DNA of 64,000 nucleotides from Serendipita indica DSM 11827 (Eukaryota; Basidiomycota; Agaricomycetes; Sebacinales; Serendipitaceae). The stretch is from NCBI GenBank assembly GCA_910890315.1, contig CAJVGD010000017.1, positions 186,001 to 250,000 of the forward strand, read 5' to 3'. The notes under the pieces were generated by a model that was not told where the DNA came from, searched no databases, and was given only the letters and a program-made list of their open reading frames with translations. The position numbers and the translations under genes are program-made. Position 1 is the stretch's first letter; the number at the start of each line of letters is the position of its first letter. Below are positions 22,595-33,601 of the stretch, piece after piece.

Positions 22595-24588
22595 TCAGAG
22601 AAAGTCGCAAACAAGTACAAGTTCTCGTTCACGAAGACCAACCAGGACCAACCCCTTTTCTGTCTCTACCAGGGCTACTCCAACCAAGGATCCAGCAGAT
22701 CCATCTCTGCCTAGTCTGACCACGCTCTGTCTCGCATTGGGTGCTCCTTTGGCCGCATAGTAGATGTACATGTTAGGATTGACGTCCTTGCCGCCACTTT
22801 CCAGCGCTACGATGGCAGCTTTCCCAAGGTGAAAGGCGTACCGCAGATCACGCTTGCTGGCGAGTACAAAACCGAGTGCTGGGAATGTTGTGGTGTGTTC
22901 CCAAGGTTCGACGGTAGGTACGACTGGGCCTTCGAACAATAGTCCGTCGATCCCGCGTTTGATCACCATAGATCGTGCATCTGTCTCTGAGCTAAGAGTG
23001 GATATGGTGGAAGGGATGGGGAAGGCGAGGATTTCTTCATATGCTGAGTGAGGCGACGCCTCTTGTCCAGTGAGAACGTCAAAGTACGACACGGTCATTC
23101 TCCGGCCAACTTCTGTATCAACACTAGGGTCCAATTCACCAGCAGCGAGACTCGGCATCTCAGTCCCAAATTCGCCGTTGCCCTGCAGGTCTGATGTGTA
23201 TTTTTCAAGTGCTTCGCGAATCTTCCACATTTCCGATGGATCTACAGTCTCTGGTACTTCTTCCGAGTCGGGGTTAGTCCCATCATGAGCAAAGACGTGC
23301 GGCCATTTGGTCCCTTCGTTCTTTTTTTCGAGATGAAGGGTCAAGAGTCCTACTGTGCGCTCTCCTTGTTTGTCCCAAGTCCAGAGGCTGGTCTCTTTAT
23401 CGATATGGTCCCAGAGCTCTTTCATCGCGTATCGAGGAATCGGGAAAGGGGAGTCTTCAGCGTCCTTGATCAGCACGCTCAGGTATTTTGGCGCAATGGA
23501 GACGTGGATATGGGACTTTGGCGTAGTAGAAGGAAGAGGAATTGCGATGGTCAGCGAGTCATTGGTTTGAGTCCACGAGTACGGCGGGGGTGGCTTGCCA
23601 GTGGGCTGCGTGTCTGGCAAGGTAACCATAGGTACATCCTCCATCGGTACGACGATTGGGTCCAAAACGTCTTCGAACGTGCTCCCAGCGCAAATGAGCC
23701 AATTGTCTGCGATGGAGCTCACGTACGAAGGAATATCTGTGCTTCGCTTCGTCCACAGAATCTCTACAGGAGAAGATCTGGTGTCCATTGGTGGCCCATC
23801 TGGAATGAGAATTCGCAACGTTGCCAGATGAAAGGTCAACGAGGGCCTGCCACTGGCGGCCTTTTCGACCTGACCTCGGCTGGACACAATGATGAGTATT
23901 GACTCGTTACGCATGCACGCTGCATGCATTCTACAGGGTTTTGGTTCGTTATCGACGATATAGTCGTGCTGAGCTAACAGCTCTGCCTGGTCTGCTGTTT
24001 GTGGGGTTCGCACCACAAAGAGCTGACCGCCGCCGTCTGAGATGACCCAGATGTCGGGTGCTGCACAGATTGCGACAGGATACTCTGAGCCTCTTTGTGA
24101 ACTCCTGATGACCTGAGGGATTTCAAACACAGATCGAAATCGAACGGTCAAGGTTGACTAGGAGTCCTCCAATCGTCGTTAGTAATGACATACGTCTAAT
24201 TATAGTGGCTCACCCTGTCGATCTCAATGATGGTAAAAATCCCTGCCTTGTCGATGTAACCTAGGGTGGCTGAGCCTTGCGAGCCGATCCCAGGGGACAG
24301 ATGATTGTGGCGGATACGGTTCTGAACCTCTTGAAAGGACAAGTAGGCACCTGCAGCGACTGTCGCCTGCGAGAGACCGTCTGCTGGGAGTAGTAGAGCG
24401 TGCACGACGTCTGCTTCACTGAGCGCGGCCAGCTTGTAGCCATCAAACTTTGGGTTCATAAGTGTTCTCTTGACTGTAAATGCCATTTTGTTGTGAATAT
24501 TGGCGACGACGGCGGGCGCTCGCGTGCAAAAGTAGTTGGGATCAAGCTTAACCTCTGCGCCGTCATTGACCGTCGAGCCGCGTCCCAT
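22595..24588 (-). CDS. NUDCD1: NudC-domain protein 1 (NUDCD1-like)
   Basis: Two exons: 24588 to about 24212 (MGRGSTVNDGAEVKLDPNYF...) and about 24155 to 22595, joined so that GIFTIIEIDR runs into TLTVRFRSVFEIPQ. The N-terminal half forms beta-rich repeats like the NUDCD1 propeller (WVISDGGGQLFVVRTPQTAD). In the middle is a CS/p23 domain, from YSWTQTNDSLTIAIPLPS through IHVSIAPKYLSVLI to KETSLWTWDK. Such domains are Hsp90 or WD-protein co-chaperone modules. The C-terminal third continues with short beta segments and ends ERELVLVCDFL. The role in fungi is not established; human NUDCD1 is a chaperone partner. The start is 80 bp from the divergent PP2C gene. Confidence 0.85.
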
Positions 24589-24668
24589 CGAGCGCCGCCA
24601 GTGAGCTGAGAATACGATTATTATAACGATTGCAACGTCTTGGGCGACGCGTCTTGCTTCTTTGTCTC

Positions 24669-26934
24669 ATGGTCAGTCCTCCCTTCCGCGGCGCAGCGAC
24701 GAGATGGCTGATTCCTTGTAGGGTCAAACACTTTCAGAGCCAGGTATTGTCTTTGTTATCCGTGGATTATACAAATCCAACGCTCACGTGCACAGTCACC
24801 GAAAAGCACTCCGAGTCTGGCGCCGATGACCGCTATGCGTATGCAATCTCAGAGATGCAAGGATGGCGAGTCAGTGCGTATTTTTTACCCTTAATCTCTC
24901 CGCCTCTGTACGCAGCGCCACCCTGGGCCCCAACGGCTGATCGTCGTCTTTTGGTTTACAGGCATGGAGGACGCGCACACGACACTCCTCAAGCTAGATC
25001 CCTCGAGTGGAAACTCATTCTTCGCCGTGTTTGACGGCCACGGAGGTACACAATCGCGGTTATCCTTCACGTCCAATCTACTAATGCACACACCGCCTCT
25101 AGGCTCCACCGTGGCCAAATACGCCGGTCAACATGTAGCAGAACGTCTAGCTCAGGAATCCGCCTATATAGAAGGCGACTATGCAACGGCGCTGAAGAAG
25201 GCTTTTTTGGGGACAGACGACGACCTCCGTGCTGGTAGCTTCTCTCCAATAGACGCCTCAGATCGCCGCTGACATTGAATGGCAGATACGACTTTTATGC
25301 ACGATCCTTCAGGGTGCACGGCCGTTGCCGCCTTACTGACAAAGGATCGCAAGCTCTATGTCGTACGTCGTCTCGTTATATTTAATACAGTCGTCCGAGT
25401 GAGCTCTAGGCGAATGCTGGAGATTCGAGATCCGTCCTCAGTATCAAGGGAGAAGTTAAGCCAATGAGCTTTGACCACAAACCGACAAATAAAGGTGCGA
25501 CTCACCTATTCCTATTTAGAGGATTTCCTCACCTACAACAGATGAAACTGCGCGTATTGTGGCCGCTGGCGGCTTTGTGGAATATGGACGTGTAAACGGT
25601 TGGCATATCCGTGTTACCTTGGCAGTTTAGCTGAACAGTTTCAGGCAATCTTGCGCTCTCTCGAGCCATTGGGGATTTCGAATTCAAGAGCAATAATTCC
25701 CTCGGTCCAGAGAAGCAAATTGTTACGGCAAACCCAGATATTGAAATTCATGAACTAAGTGATGAAGACGAGTTTCTGATCCTTGCTTGCGATGGTACAT
25801 CTTTTGGTTCGAAATGTACCAGTCACTTACACCCCCTTAGGCATCTGGGACTGCCTAAGCTCACAGCAGGCCGTTGACATGGTTAGGCGCCTGATTGCTC
25901 AGAAAAAGTCGCTACAAGAGATTTGCGAAACGACCATTCAACGTTGCTGTGCGCCCGACGCCGATACAGGAGCTGGCGTCGGCTGCGACGACATGACCAT
26001 GATCGTCGTTGCGATTCTGAATGGGCGAACCATTGATCAATGGTACGACTGGATTGCCGAACGAGTCGAGAAGAATTATGGCTACGCCACCGGAGGATCT
26101 CCTCAGATATTCGCCGAGAGCCGAATCCTCGCCGCCCAGAATCGTAGTCAATATCGCAGCAATGCGGCATCGGCTCCGGCACTTTACACTGCGAGACCGG
26201 CTGGCTTTGGTGCGCTGGCCAGAATCATGGCGGGAGGAACGGGCATCAGCTTTGCGCCTGCCGGTCGCGGTGGGGGCTCTAATATTCTTTCATTTAGTCA
26301 CGACGATGATGACGACGACTATGAAGATGATGACGATGACGACGCGGGAGACACGGGGGAGGGTGGCCTCTTTGGGGTCAACCGACTCAAAGTGGGTGGC
26401 GACGGGAAGGACAAGACCAACTCGCTCAAGAGTCAACTAAGTGACCTCGAGTCTGGTCTGCATGATGACGAGATGGACCACGATGGTGGGGCAAAAATTA
26501 CCGCTGTTGACGAGGACGAGGAGATGACCGACTCGCTCCCGCGTGCGCACATCACGCTCGCGTCGCCCTCGGAGAAGCAAGGAATGATTGACTTGGGTGT
26601 CGTACAAGTTGACAAGAGCTCGGAAACGCCATCGGAGACTGGATTCGCCAACGATGGCAAGAGCTGGGTCAAAGTCTCCAGCCCTGCCCACTCTGAAATT
26701 TCTTCGATTGGATCGCCTCTTGTCCCACTCCCATCACTGGCCATCGGGAAGGCGCCCGCGGGTGCAGAAGCGTCGAAACGCCAGGAGACGCCTCCGCCAC
26801 CTGTCCCAGCGCCGTCTGCTGCTATACCGAACAAGGTGCCGCCACAAGATACGGGGAGGGTGCCAGATGCAGACGCTCATCCTGGTTTGACAAACCATTT
26901 ATTGGACAAAAACGAAGATACAATCAAAGCTTGA
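24669..26934 (+). CDS. PP2C-type Ser/Thr protein phosphatase (Ptc2/Ptc3-like)
   Basis: Mg/Mn-dependent phosphatase. Spliced start: exon 1 contributes only ATG (24669-24671), exon 2 continues GQTLSEP, so the protein begins MGQTLSEP, a good N-myristoylation sequence. Catalytic motifs appear in order: [30 protein letters not shown], a segment ending [55 protein letters not shown] and [14 protein letters not shown]. All metal-binding aspartates are visible. After about residue 330 comes an acidic region made of Asp runs (26300-26345), then a low-complexity Pro/Ser tail. About nine introns of 45-65 bp. Fungal homologues dampen stress MAPK and DNA-damage checkpoint signalling. Confidence 0.92.
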
Positions 26935-27225
26935 CCCAAGGGGCTGTTTTTGGCTGCGTGATCGCTTGCCTTGCCCTGCGGTTATACCTCGTCCCTTGTA
27001 GTCTAATGCACATAGTCTTCATTTTCCTACCCTTGCTTCATTTTTTCAGTGCAATCCCATGCCCGCAGTGCATCCCTCATCATCGCGCTCATGAGTATTA
27101 TGTGACGAGTCCTTTGAAGGTACTATAATAAATGACCAACGTCTCGTTATCCAATGGTGAGAATGAATAAATGGTGAATGGTTGACCAAAGAAGTTGCGG
27201 CATCCTTTGCTCGACCTCATTGGCC

Positions 27226-28481
27226 ATGAACGAGGAAACCATCAAAAAATGGATGCGCGAAATTGAACGACGGAGACCTGCATCGTCTCCTCGTCCTGGA
27301 CCTGGTGGATTCTTTGCAGCTGGCGGAGGACTCGCGTTGTTGGTTCTTGGAGGTCTAGCCCTCAACGCCAGCTTGTTTACAGGTGTGTTATTGGCTCTAT
27401 TCCTAAGAATAAAGTTTATAAATGTATTTTCAGTCGACGGTGGTCACCGGGCGATCAAATATACGAGGTAAGCACACGACGCGTTCTACACCGGCACAAC
27501 TTGGCTGACTGCTTGTAAGGCTACATGGTGTCAAGCAGGATATTTACTCCGAGGGAACACATATCAACGTATGTCTTGCTGCCCGTGTACTATGGAGAGC
27601 TGACTGTTCACGACGATGCAGATTCCTTGGTTTGAGAAACCCATCATATTCGACATTCGTGCAAAGCCGCGTATAATAGCGTCATTAACGGGCACAAAGG
27701 GTGCGTTTATGTGATTGTATGGAGTGCGCAAAGCTGAAGACGAGCGTTTCGCAGACCTGCAGATGGTCAACATTAGCTGTCGTGTTCTTTCTCGACCGTC
27801 GATAGACGCACTCCCGACCATATATAGAGAACTAGGAAACGACTATGATGAGCGCGTGCTGCCTTCGATCGTCAACGAAGTTTTGAAGTCGGTCGTTGCC
27901 CAGTTCAACGCCAGTCAGCTCATCACGCAGCGAGAAATGGTCTCAAAGCTCGTGCGAGACAACTTGACGAAGCGAGCGCTGCGCTTCAACCTCGTTTTGG
28001 ATGACGTTTCGATTACCCATGTTGCGTTCTCGCCCGAGTTTACGTCTGCTGTCGAGGCCAAGCAGGTATGGTACATCTCCTATTCTTTGGGTATGAAACT
28101 CACGTTTGTCTAGATTGCAGCAGACTGCCTTGCGGGCGGCATTCTTGGTCGACCAGGCAATCCAAGAAGAAAGGTGTGTGCATTATGATGGCGCCTGGAG
28201 ATTTAATCTAACCCATTTGACAGTCGATTATTGTCAGGGCACAGGAGAGGCACGTTCCGCGGAGCTGATTGGTGATGCCGTTCGCAAGAACAAGGGTTTC
28301 TCGAACTGCGAAAACTGGAGGCCGCAAGAGACATCGCGGGCTGTTATCTACAAGCGACAATCGCGTAATGCTAGACTCTGATACGCTGTTGTTGAATGGT
28401 GAGCGCTCTCTGGCTCTTGCCTGGCAATTGACTAACGCAAATGTCGACAGTGAACGAGGCATCGAAGGAGGAAAAAAGTAG
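27226..28481 (+). CDS. PHB2: Prohibitin-2
   Basis: Subunit of the inner mitochondrial membrane prohibitin ring. Exons give [20 protein letters not shown], the membrane anchor [88 protein letters not shown] and [20 protein letters not shown], then the coiled coil with [16 protein letters not shown] and [13 protein letters not shown], ending NEASKEEKK (stop 28479-28481). From about 28113 onward four small base losses relative to the family frame are visible (near 28117, 28243, 28296 and 28350), mostly in G or C runs. The last three together restore frame. Since this is normally a single essential gene, consensus error is more likely than decay. An in-frame ATG at 27178 is possible but not family-like. 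Confidence 0.85.
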
Positions 28482-28627
28482 AGCCATGTTTCATATCTGA
28501 GTACAATCTATCAGATTCCAGCCGCCAGGGAACCCAATCGAATCAGACTCTGCTCGACTTTGACATAAAACGGAGGGGTCCTTTTTGGAGTGGTAAGTGC
28601 AAGTTGATCCTCACTTCGACCAGGCAT

Positions 28628-29792
28628 CATGGGTGGCAAAGCATTTGCATCTTCTCTCAGGTCGTCCGCAGCTTTTCCGCGTATGAGTCCGGCTGTACGC
28701 CGCGCTCAAGACGTACGTCGTGACTCGACTCGAACCCGAATGCGGGCCTGTTCATGTCGCACCGGAAGACCCTGGAAAGGTCGACTACGGTGATCTGGAC
28801 GTGGTCATCACGCAAGACGCGTATCGACGCGTCAGCGGCGATGAAGATTTTAAAACGAAGACCAAGGAACTCCTTGGTGCACGCCATACTGTTTCCAATG
28901 GCGACAGTTTCATCAGCTTGGCCATCCCTCAGAGCCAGGTCGGTCTCCAGTCAGATGTCAAACCTGAGGGTCAAGACGAAGCGGAGACGTACTATCAGGT
29001 GGACTTAAACATGGTTGAAGACGACCAGGCTCGCGAAAGGCTACTCTTTTTCAATTCATATGGTGACACGGGCCTCATCATTGGCTTGCTCTGCAAGTCC
29101 ATCGGTCTCACGTTCTCTCGGAAAGGACTCAAGGTATGTATCAAAACTGTTATCAAACTCGACTGATCCTCGCTCAGATTGCCCGTCGCGAGCATACCGA
29201 GCCTATCGAGAACCGCCCATTCATCTTGGAGCCGTCCGTCGATCGCATTCTCAAGTTCATTGATCTCGACTACGGGCACTGGAAGCGAGGTTTCAAGACA
29301 CGCGTGGAAATTTTCGACTGGCTCATCTCATCCCGGTTCGCGACACTGGGCTCTCTCCGCACAGTCTCCCCCACGCATCTCGACCGCTGGATGTACAAAG
29401 AGAGCTTTTTTGCAGTATATCGATCACGATGCGCAATGGCCAGAGGGCAGAGTCGCGGCAGGCAAGCCGTTGTCGTGGAAGAGGCGCTCGACGCGTTCGG
29501 TAAGCGTGACGAATATAACGCGCTTGCAAAGTCTATCGAGACCCGCAAAGCTGTCAGGGCCAAATTCAACGGTACTCTTGTAACGGAGGTGACAGGAAGG
29601 GAAGGGAAAGTCATTGGGGACATTCTCAAACACTTCAAACTCAACTTTACGAGTGCAGATGTCCTTGCAATGTCAGACGAAAAAATTCGCGAGACGATTC
29701 TGGCAGTGCAGAAGGAATGGGATGCGAATAGGGAGCACATGTTGCAGCAGGCGATGGCTGGGATGTCTGTGACAGGTGCCAAGAAGGAATAA
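28628..29792 (+). CDS. Conserved fungal protein with nucleotidyltransferase-like motif
   Basis: Begins MGGKAFASSLRSSAAFPRMS. Main exons: 28720-29132, ending LLCKSIGLTFSRKGLK, and about 29179-29792, starting IARREHTEPIENRPFILEPS. The segment VDYGDLDVVI resembles the G-D-x-D metal site of the polymerase-beta nucleotidyltransferase fold and may be the active site. The C-terminal part contains IDLDYGHWKRGFKTRVEIFD and an alpha-helical tail ending SVTGAKKE. Three indels disturb the frame: one just after MSPAV (about 28694), one in a six-T run (about 29413) and a compensating one about 95 bp later (about 29505). Between the last two the other frame reads FLQYIDHDAQWPEGRV, which fits the family better. 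The biochemical function is not known to me. Confidence 0.65.
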
Positions 29793-30130
29793 TCTCAATA
29801 CTTGATCATTGAAATACGCTTACTTTTGATATACAGTTCACTTGCCCCCAGAATTACGATCCTCAGATAGCTGTTTACTCCGTCATCAGTCTCATGTGGG
29901 TTCATTGTTCTTGTGATCCTGGGAAGAAGGGCAATAAGATATTGAAATTGGGTTATAGAGTCGCTCAGTATTTATGAATTTATCGGATATGCTATACAAT
30001 CACAAAAAGTAATACAAAGAGTGGAGATGTAATACAGGGCCGTTTGTGATACGATTGAGTGGTGAGGGAACTCATGGGTTGATGTGATCCCGGACAGTCG
30101 CCAAACTCATAAGCCAACAATATGTCGTGC
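29793..30130. other. Intergenic region, nothing seen
   Basis: AT-rich sequence between convergent genes, presumably the two 3' untranslated regions and terminators. No open frame, repeat or structured RNA is recognised. Confidence 0.4.
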
Positions 30131-30536
30131 CTAAGGTTCATCACAAAGTTCCCAAGACTCCAAGCACAAGTAAACGCAGCCTGATTATAATATGGTCAAT
30201 AATATTCTGCAAACAAGGACCCCAAGAGGAGAAGTCCCAAGCACAACGGCCTGAACAACGGCCTGAAGCGCCCAGAGAAACCTGATTAAGTCATAGAAAC
30301 ACTCACAGCAGCAAAGTAAGCATGAGCATATGCCTCCGCCGCGTAGACGCGTAGCTATTCTCTCCTCCTTGAGGAGCGACATGGACTTCACGCCTGGCTG
30401 ATGTGACACTATGTGGCTCGGATGTATATAGCCATTTCCACTGGTTTCTAAATAACAGAAACCTGCATTAGATCCTCATCAATCGGAAACGGCGATGCTC
30501 ACCACCTGGCTTCGACTGTTGCCTGTGCGGAAGCAT
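30131..30536 (-). CDS. Small Cys-rich LRGG-core protein, type T3 (copy 6 of array)
   Basis: Three-exon model built by hand. Exon 1: MLPHRQQSKPG. Exon 2 starts ETSGNGYIHPSHIVSHQPGV and continues KSMSLLKEERIATRLRGG, then GICSCLLCC. Exon 3 (acceptor ATAATCAG at about 30181) gives CCVYLCLESWELCDEP and stop TAG 30131-30133. The total is about 74 residues with a central (T)RLRGG and a Cys-rich, partly hydrophobic C-terminal tail resembling CYSTM proteins. No signal peptide. It is closest to the copy at 33602-34020, with the same MLPHRQQ start and the same tail. An in-frame read-through of the second intron would end the protein differently. The function is unknown; CYSTM-type proteins are small membrane-associated stress proteins in yeast and plants. 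Confidence 0.6.
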
Positions 30537-30591
30537 GCGTAGCAGTAATCCTATCAGAGCAAGTAGCAGAGAATGACCTGTTGATGTATCG

Positions 30592-30608
30592 CGATCGCCT
30601 ACTTATAC
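30592..30608 (-). promoter_or_regulatory. Core promoter (TATA) of T3 gene at 30.3 kb
   Basis: The minus strand reads GTATAAGTAGGCGATCG about 70 bp before the ATG. It matches the array consensus TATAAGTAGTCG(R)CCA except at the 3' side. Confidence 0.55.
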
Positions 30609-30727
30609 TGAAGATCAAATGTTCCATTCGCCTCTCCAATTATAATCTTGCGAATGGGCCTAGATTTGCGCTTTCGAGAGAATATAACTTTAACGAAGCT
30701 TCAATGCGAAATTTCGGCGAGACGAGA

Positions 30728-30810
30728 TGCCAGCACTGCGGAATGGACAGGCTGGCTTGGTTCTAGACCGGGCTGGTATTGACTCAACGTGACCCAGCCA
30801 GCAATTGAGC
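30728..30810. repeat. Upstream element shared by the small-gene array (copy a)
   Basis: Plus-strand sequence with TGCCAGCACTGCGGAATGG, then CTTGGTTCT, then GACTCAACGTGACCCAGC. Similar blocks occur at 32718, 34195 and 36061. It sits about 120 bp upstream of the TATA box and may be an enhancer or just part of the duplicated unit. Confidence 0.45.
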
Positions 30811-31982
30811 AAGTGAGTCTGGACATACTAATCTGCTGACACGAATGATAGGCGGAAGTCTTCTCAAAGGGCTTTCTAATATTCCTACTCAAGTAAGGTC
30901 TCGTCTGTAGCCGGTATTGTGGCCCTATGACGACCAGTCATAGGTTGGGCTGTGCGAGCAGAGAGGAGTAGCGCAGAGATACGAATGTCACTCGTATTGT
31001 TCTGCGCGGGAGAACAGTTGGCGGAGGCTCAACGTGCGAACGCGCAGGTGGCAAACCCGCATTCGTTTCTTGGACTCCGCCACGACTTTCGTTCTTGGCC
31101 TTAGCGGCGTTCGCTGCTTATTTTCTATTGCCCACCCACCCACCCTCGCCGGTACCCGCATCTCTAACAAGCACTTGGGAGCGATTCCGTGGAATCCCCG
31201 CACAAGCACGGCAGGCTTAACGGCCTGGTTTGGTTTGTATCCCACCCATCCCTACCCGGTACCCAACCCATCCCTTTGCCTGCCGACCGCTTCGCGCCCC
31301 CCAACCACACAGATAGCTAGAATAGTTTACTATTGTTTATATTACAGTATACCTATATACACATGACATTACCGCTATTAGCCGTTCCATGGTTGTCCTC
31401 CTCCGAGGTACAGTCGTTGGACGGAGCTGATGCTCGGAGCCTCCCACAGCATCACTATGGAATGTACCACGTGTTTTTGCTAGCTTTTTTGTACATATTT
31501 GTGCATGATGTTTCTATTCCAGCGCTCCAGGTTATTTATCTGTGGTATAGTCGAAGGAGTGCATCCTCATTGATCAATAATTAGGTCTATCAAGTCTCAA
31601 TCGCCTGCAGTGGCTCGCGAAAATCAATTTTGACATCCCCGAATAGTCAAGGTGGGAAAGGTTGTCCTCAAGAAGTGATTTTATAAGGGTAGGGGCAGGG
31701 CGCGCACGAAAGCAGTCACTTCAGCTGAAACGATTATGTGGTAATATGATACTGAGATAAGTGGAATTGATTCCTACAAGTACCTAGTCCCATCCAATTA
31801 CTGCATTTCATAGTTGTGGGATGCAAAAAATCACGAAAACTATTACGAAAGAATAACACGTGGGCAACATCTTGTTGAGTGGTGAGACAAAGTGCGTCTC
31901 TAGTTGCTATCAAGGGTGTGTGTTCTGTATCACACCGACCAAGCCAAGTCTAGACAAAACACTCTCCATTATCTCACCATTC
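30811..31982. other. Intergenic region within the small-gene array
   Basis: About 1.17 kb without a recognisable gene. Plus-strand open frames of 60-110 codons (30988-31584) are low in conserved features and CCCACCC-rich near 31130-31310. I see no array copy here. Confidence 0.35.
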
Positions 31983-32496
31983 TTAAAGGTCGTCGCATAT
32001 GTCGTCGCAGAAATGACAGCAGCCTAAGTGGTGTGTCAGTATCATTCTATAGAGGTCTAGATTAAAAAAAATTAGGCTTTTTAAATGTGCCGAGCTTCTA
32101 GAAGCCGAAAAGGAATATTATGGTGGAGTCCATGTCCGGATAGCCGCTTGGTTCAGGCTTGTCAGCGAGAAACAGGCAGGTCGTTCAATGATGCATACGC
32201 ATCATTCGACGCACTCAAGAGAATTTGAGGAAGCTATAAAATGCTCACAAAAGCACAGTATGAACAAACATGTGCATGGGTCTGTGCCACCACGAAGACG
32301 CATGGGGTTGGTCCTCTCAGAGAGTGACATAAACTTTGCACCTGGCTGGTTTGATACTACACAGTTTGCATGCAGGTCGGTATCATCGATACCTTTGCTA
32401 TCCTCACTTCGTTCTATGTGAGAGTCAACTCGTTAGATTTGTAGACTTTTTCATGAGGCAAAGGAGTTTACCTGGCTCGATAGTTTGCTGCTTCAT
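31983..32496 (-). CDS. Small Cys-rich LRGG-core protein, type T2 (copy 5 of array)
   Basis: Exon 1: MKQQTIEP. Exon 2 (acceptor CTCACATAG at about 32417): ERSEDSKGIDDTDLHAN, CVVSNQPGAKFMSLSERT, NPMRLRGGTDPCTCLFILC, ending at a GTGAGC donor. Exon 3 (acceptor CCACTTAG at about 32025): CCCHFCDDICDDL, stop TAA 31983-31985. About 76 residues. The conserved block 'QPGAK.MSLSE...PMRLRGG' and the CYSTM-like tail define the family. The gene falls entirely in what looks like noncoding sequence because no exon exceeds about 170 bp. Joins were chosen by homology to the sister copies, which agree in phase. Confidence 0.6.
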
Positions 32497-32566
32497 ACGG
32501 AGCAACTAGGTTGGGAAAGTGTCCAAGTAGAGAAATTGGTAGAAATATCGATCCATGATGGACAGT

Positions 32567-32583
32567 GGCCGACTACTTATACT
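32567..32583 (-). promoter_or_regulatory. Core promoter (TATA) of T2 gene at 32.2 kb
   Basis: The minus strand reads AGTATAAGTAGTCGGCC about 85 bp before the ATG, an almost exact match to the T2 promoter at 35.3 kb. Confidence 0.6.
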
Positions 32584-32717
32584 GACTATGAGCCACAGAT
32601 TCATACGACGGACTCCGTCCACCTCCGTGGCCATCTCTCGAGCTGGTCTGGATATGTATCTTCTGGGATATTTGAAAATCAAAGCTGAATCTAGTTCTAG
32701 ATGTCGCTGAACTTAGG

Positions 32718-32800
32718 TGCCAGCAGTGCCAGCATGAACAGGCACACTTGGTTCTGGAGTCGGCTGGCGTCGACTCGACTCGATCCAGCTCGGGGTTCTG
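32718..32800. repeat. Upstream element shared by the small-gene array (copy b)
   Basis: Contains GTGCCAGCATGAACAGGC and CTTGGTTCTGG about 140 bp upstream of the T2 TATA box. The sequence from here to about 33.1 kb loosely parallels 36.06-36.45 kb, supporting block duplication. Confidence 0.45.
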
Positions 32801-33129
32801 GGTGGACTCCACACGGATTTATCTACAATGTGCGACAGGATATTTCTTCTCTTTGATTCTCTTTATCCATCGGTACTGTCGCCTTGTGGCAGATCTAGAG
32901 AAACGCCGCACGGATCAGTTATGAGATGTTCATTTAGTACAATTCATTTCAAAAATATAGGATGCAGTCATTGTAAGTATAGTCGACAAATGTGTATTTG
33001 TCGGTCATGTTAATTACCCCTCTCTAGCGAAGTTCAAATGGCCATTATACTCTTTATTCAATGTATACTTGAAATATCTGGATCAATGAGCTGGAAATAT
33101 TCACCCCAAGCATTGACTGTGTGATATGA

Positions 33130-33430
33130 GATTGGAATGGAATCCGGACCCACTTACACATTGCGAAGCAGTCGTCGATCGCCTCTAGACAGCAAAGCTC
33201 CTCCAATCCACAACCTGACCTACACATCTAATATCCGTCATTCCAGGAAACCGGCGTTCAGATAAAGGACATTCCCTCTTTGGGAGACAGAATCCCAGCC
33301 TGAGGGCAGTTTGGAGTACTCACAGATGCAAACATGCAGAGACATGCGGCAATAGGATAATGGACATTTCCGCCGCGAAGACGCATGGGATTACTGTCCT
33401 CTCCCGAAAGCGACGTACATGGACTGTGGC
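33130..33430 (-). pseudogene. Truncated small LRGG-core gene, type T1' (copy 4 of array)
   Basis: The minus strand gives SLSGEDSNPMRLRGGNVHY and PIAACLCM, almost identical to the T1 copy at 37.2 kb, followed by a GTGAGT donor. Downstream near 33180-33215 the exon 3 homologue encodes GLEELCCLEAIDDCFAM in one frame. The exon 1 region and the QPGAKSM block are missing upstream, and the second exon is one base shorter than in T1, so exon 3 would be read out of frame. It is probably a dead copy, squeezed between the neighbouring genes. Confidence 0.6.
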
Positions 33431-33601
33431 CAAGTGTACAGATCACAAAAATTAATATCGAGTAGAGGCGTCATACTAGGCGACATGCGATACAACTGAT
33501 CAGTGAAGCGATTCATAAGTCAGTCTTGGGCAGTGTCAAATGCATAAGCACTGCTTGATGTCCGAGCCGAAGACAGAGCACCCAGACAAAATTCGTCATT
33601 C

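Noticed and set aside
32188-32421. Plus-strand frame containing PPRRRMGLVLSESD
   Set aside because: It is the antisense of the T2 exon with RLRGG; the minus-strand reading is conserved among copies and spliced consistently.
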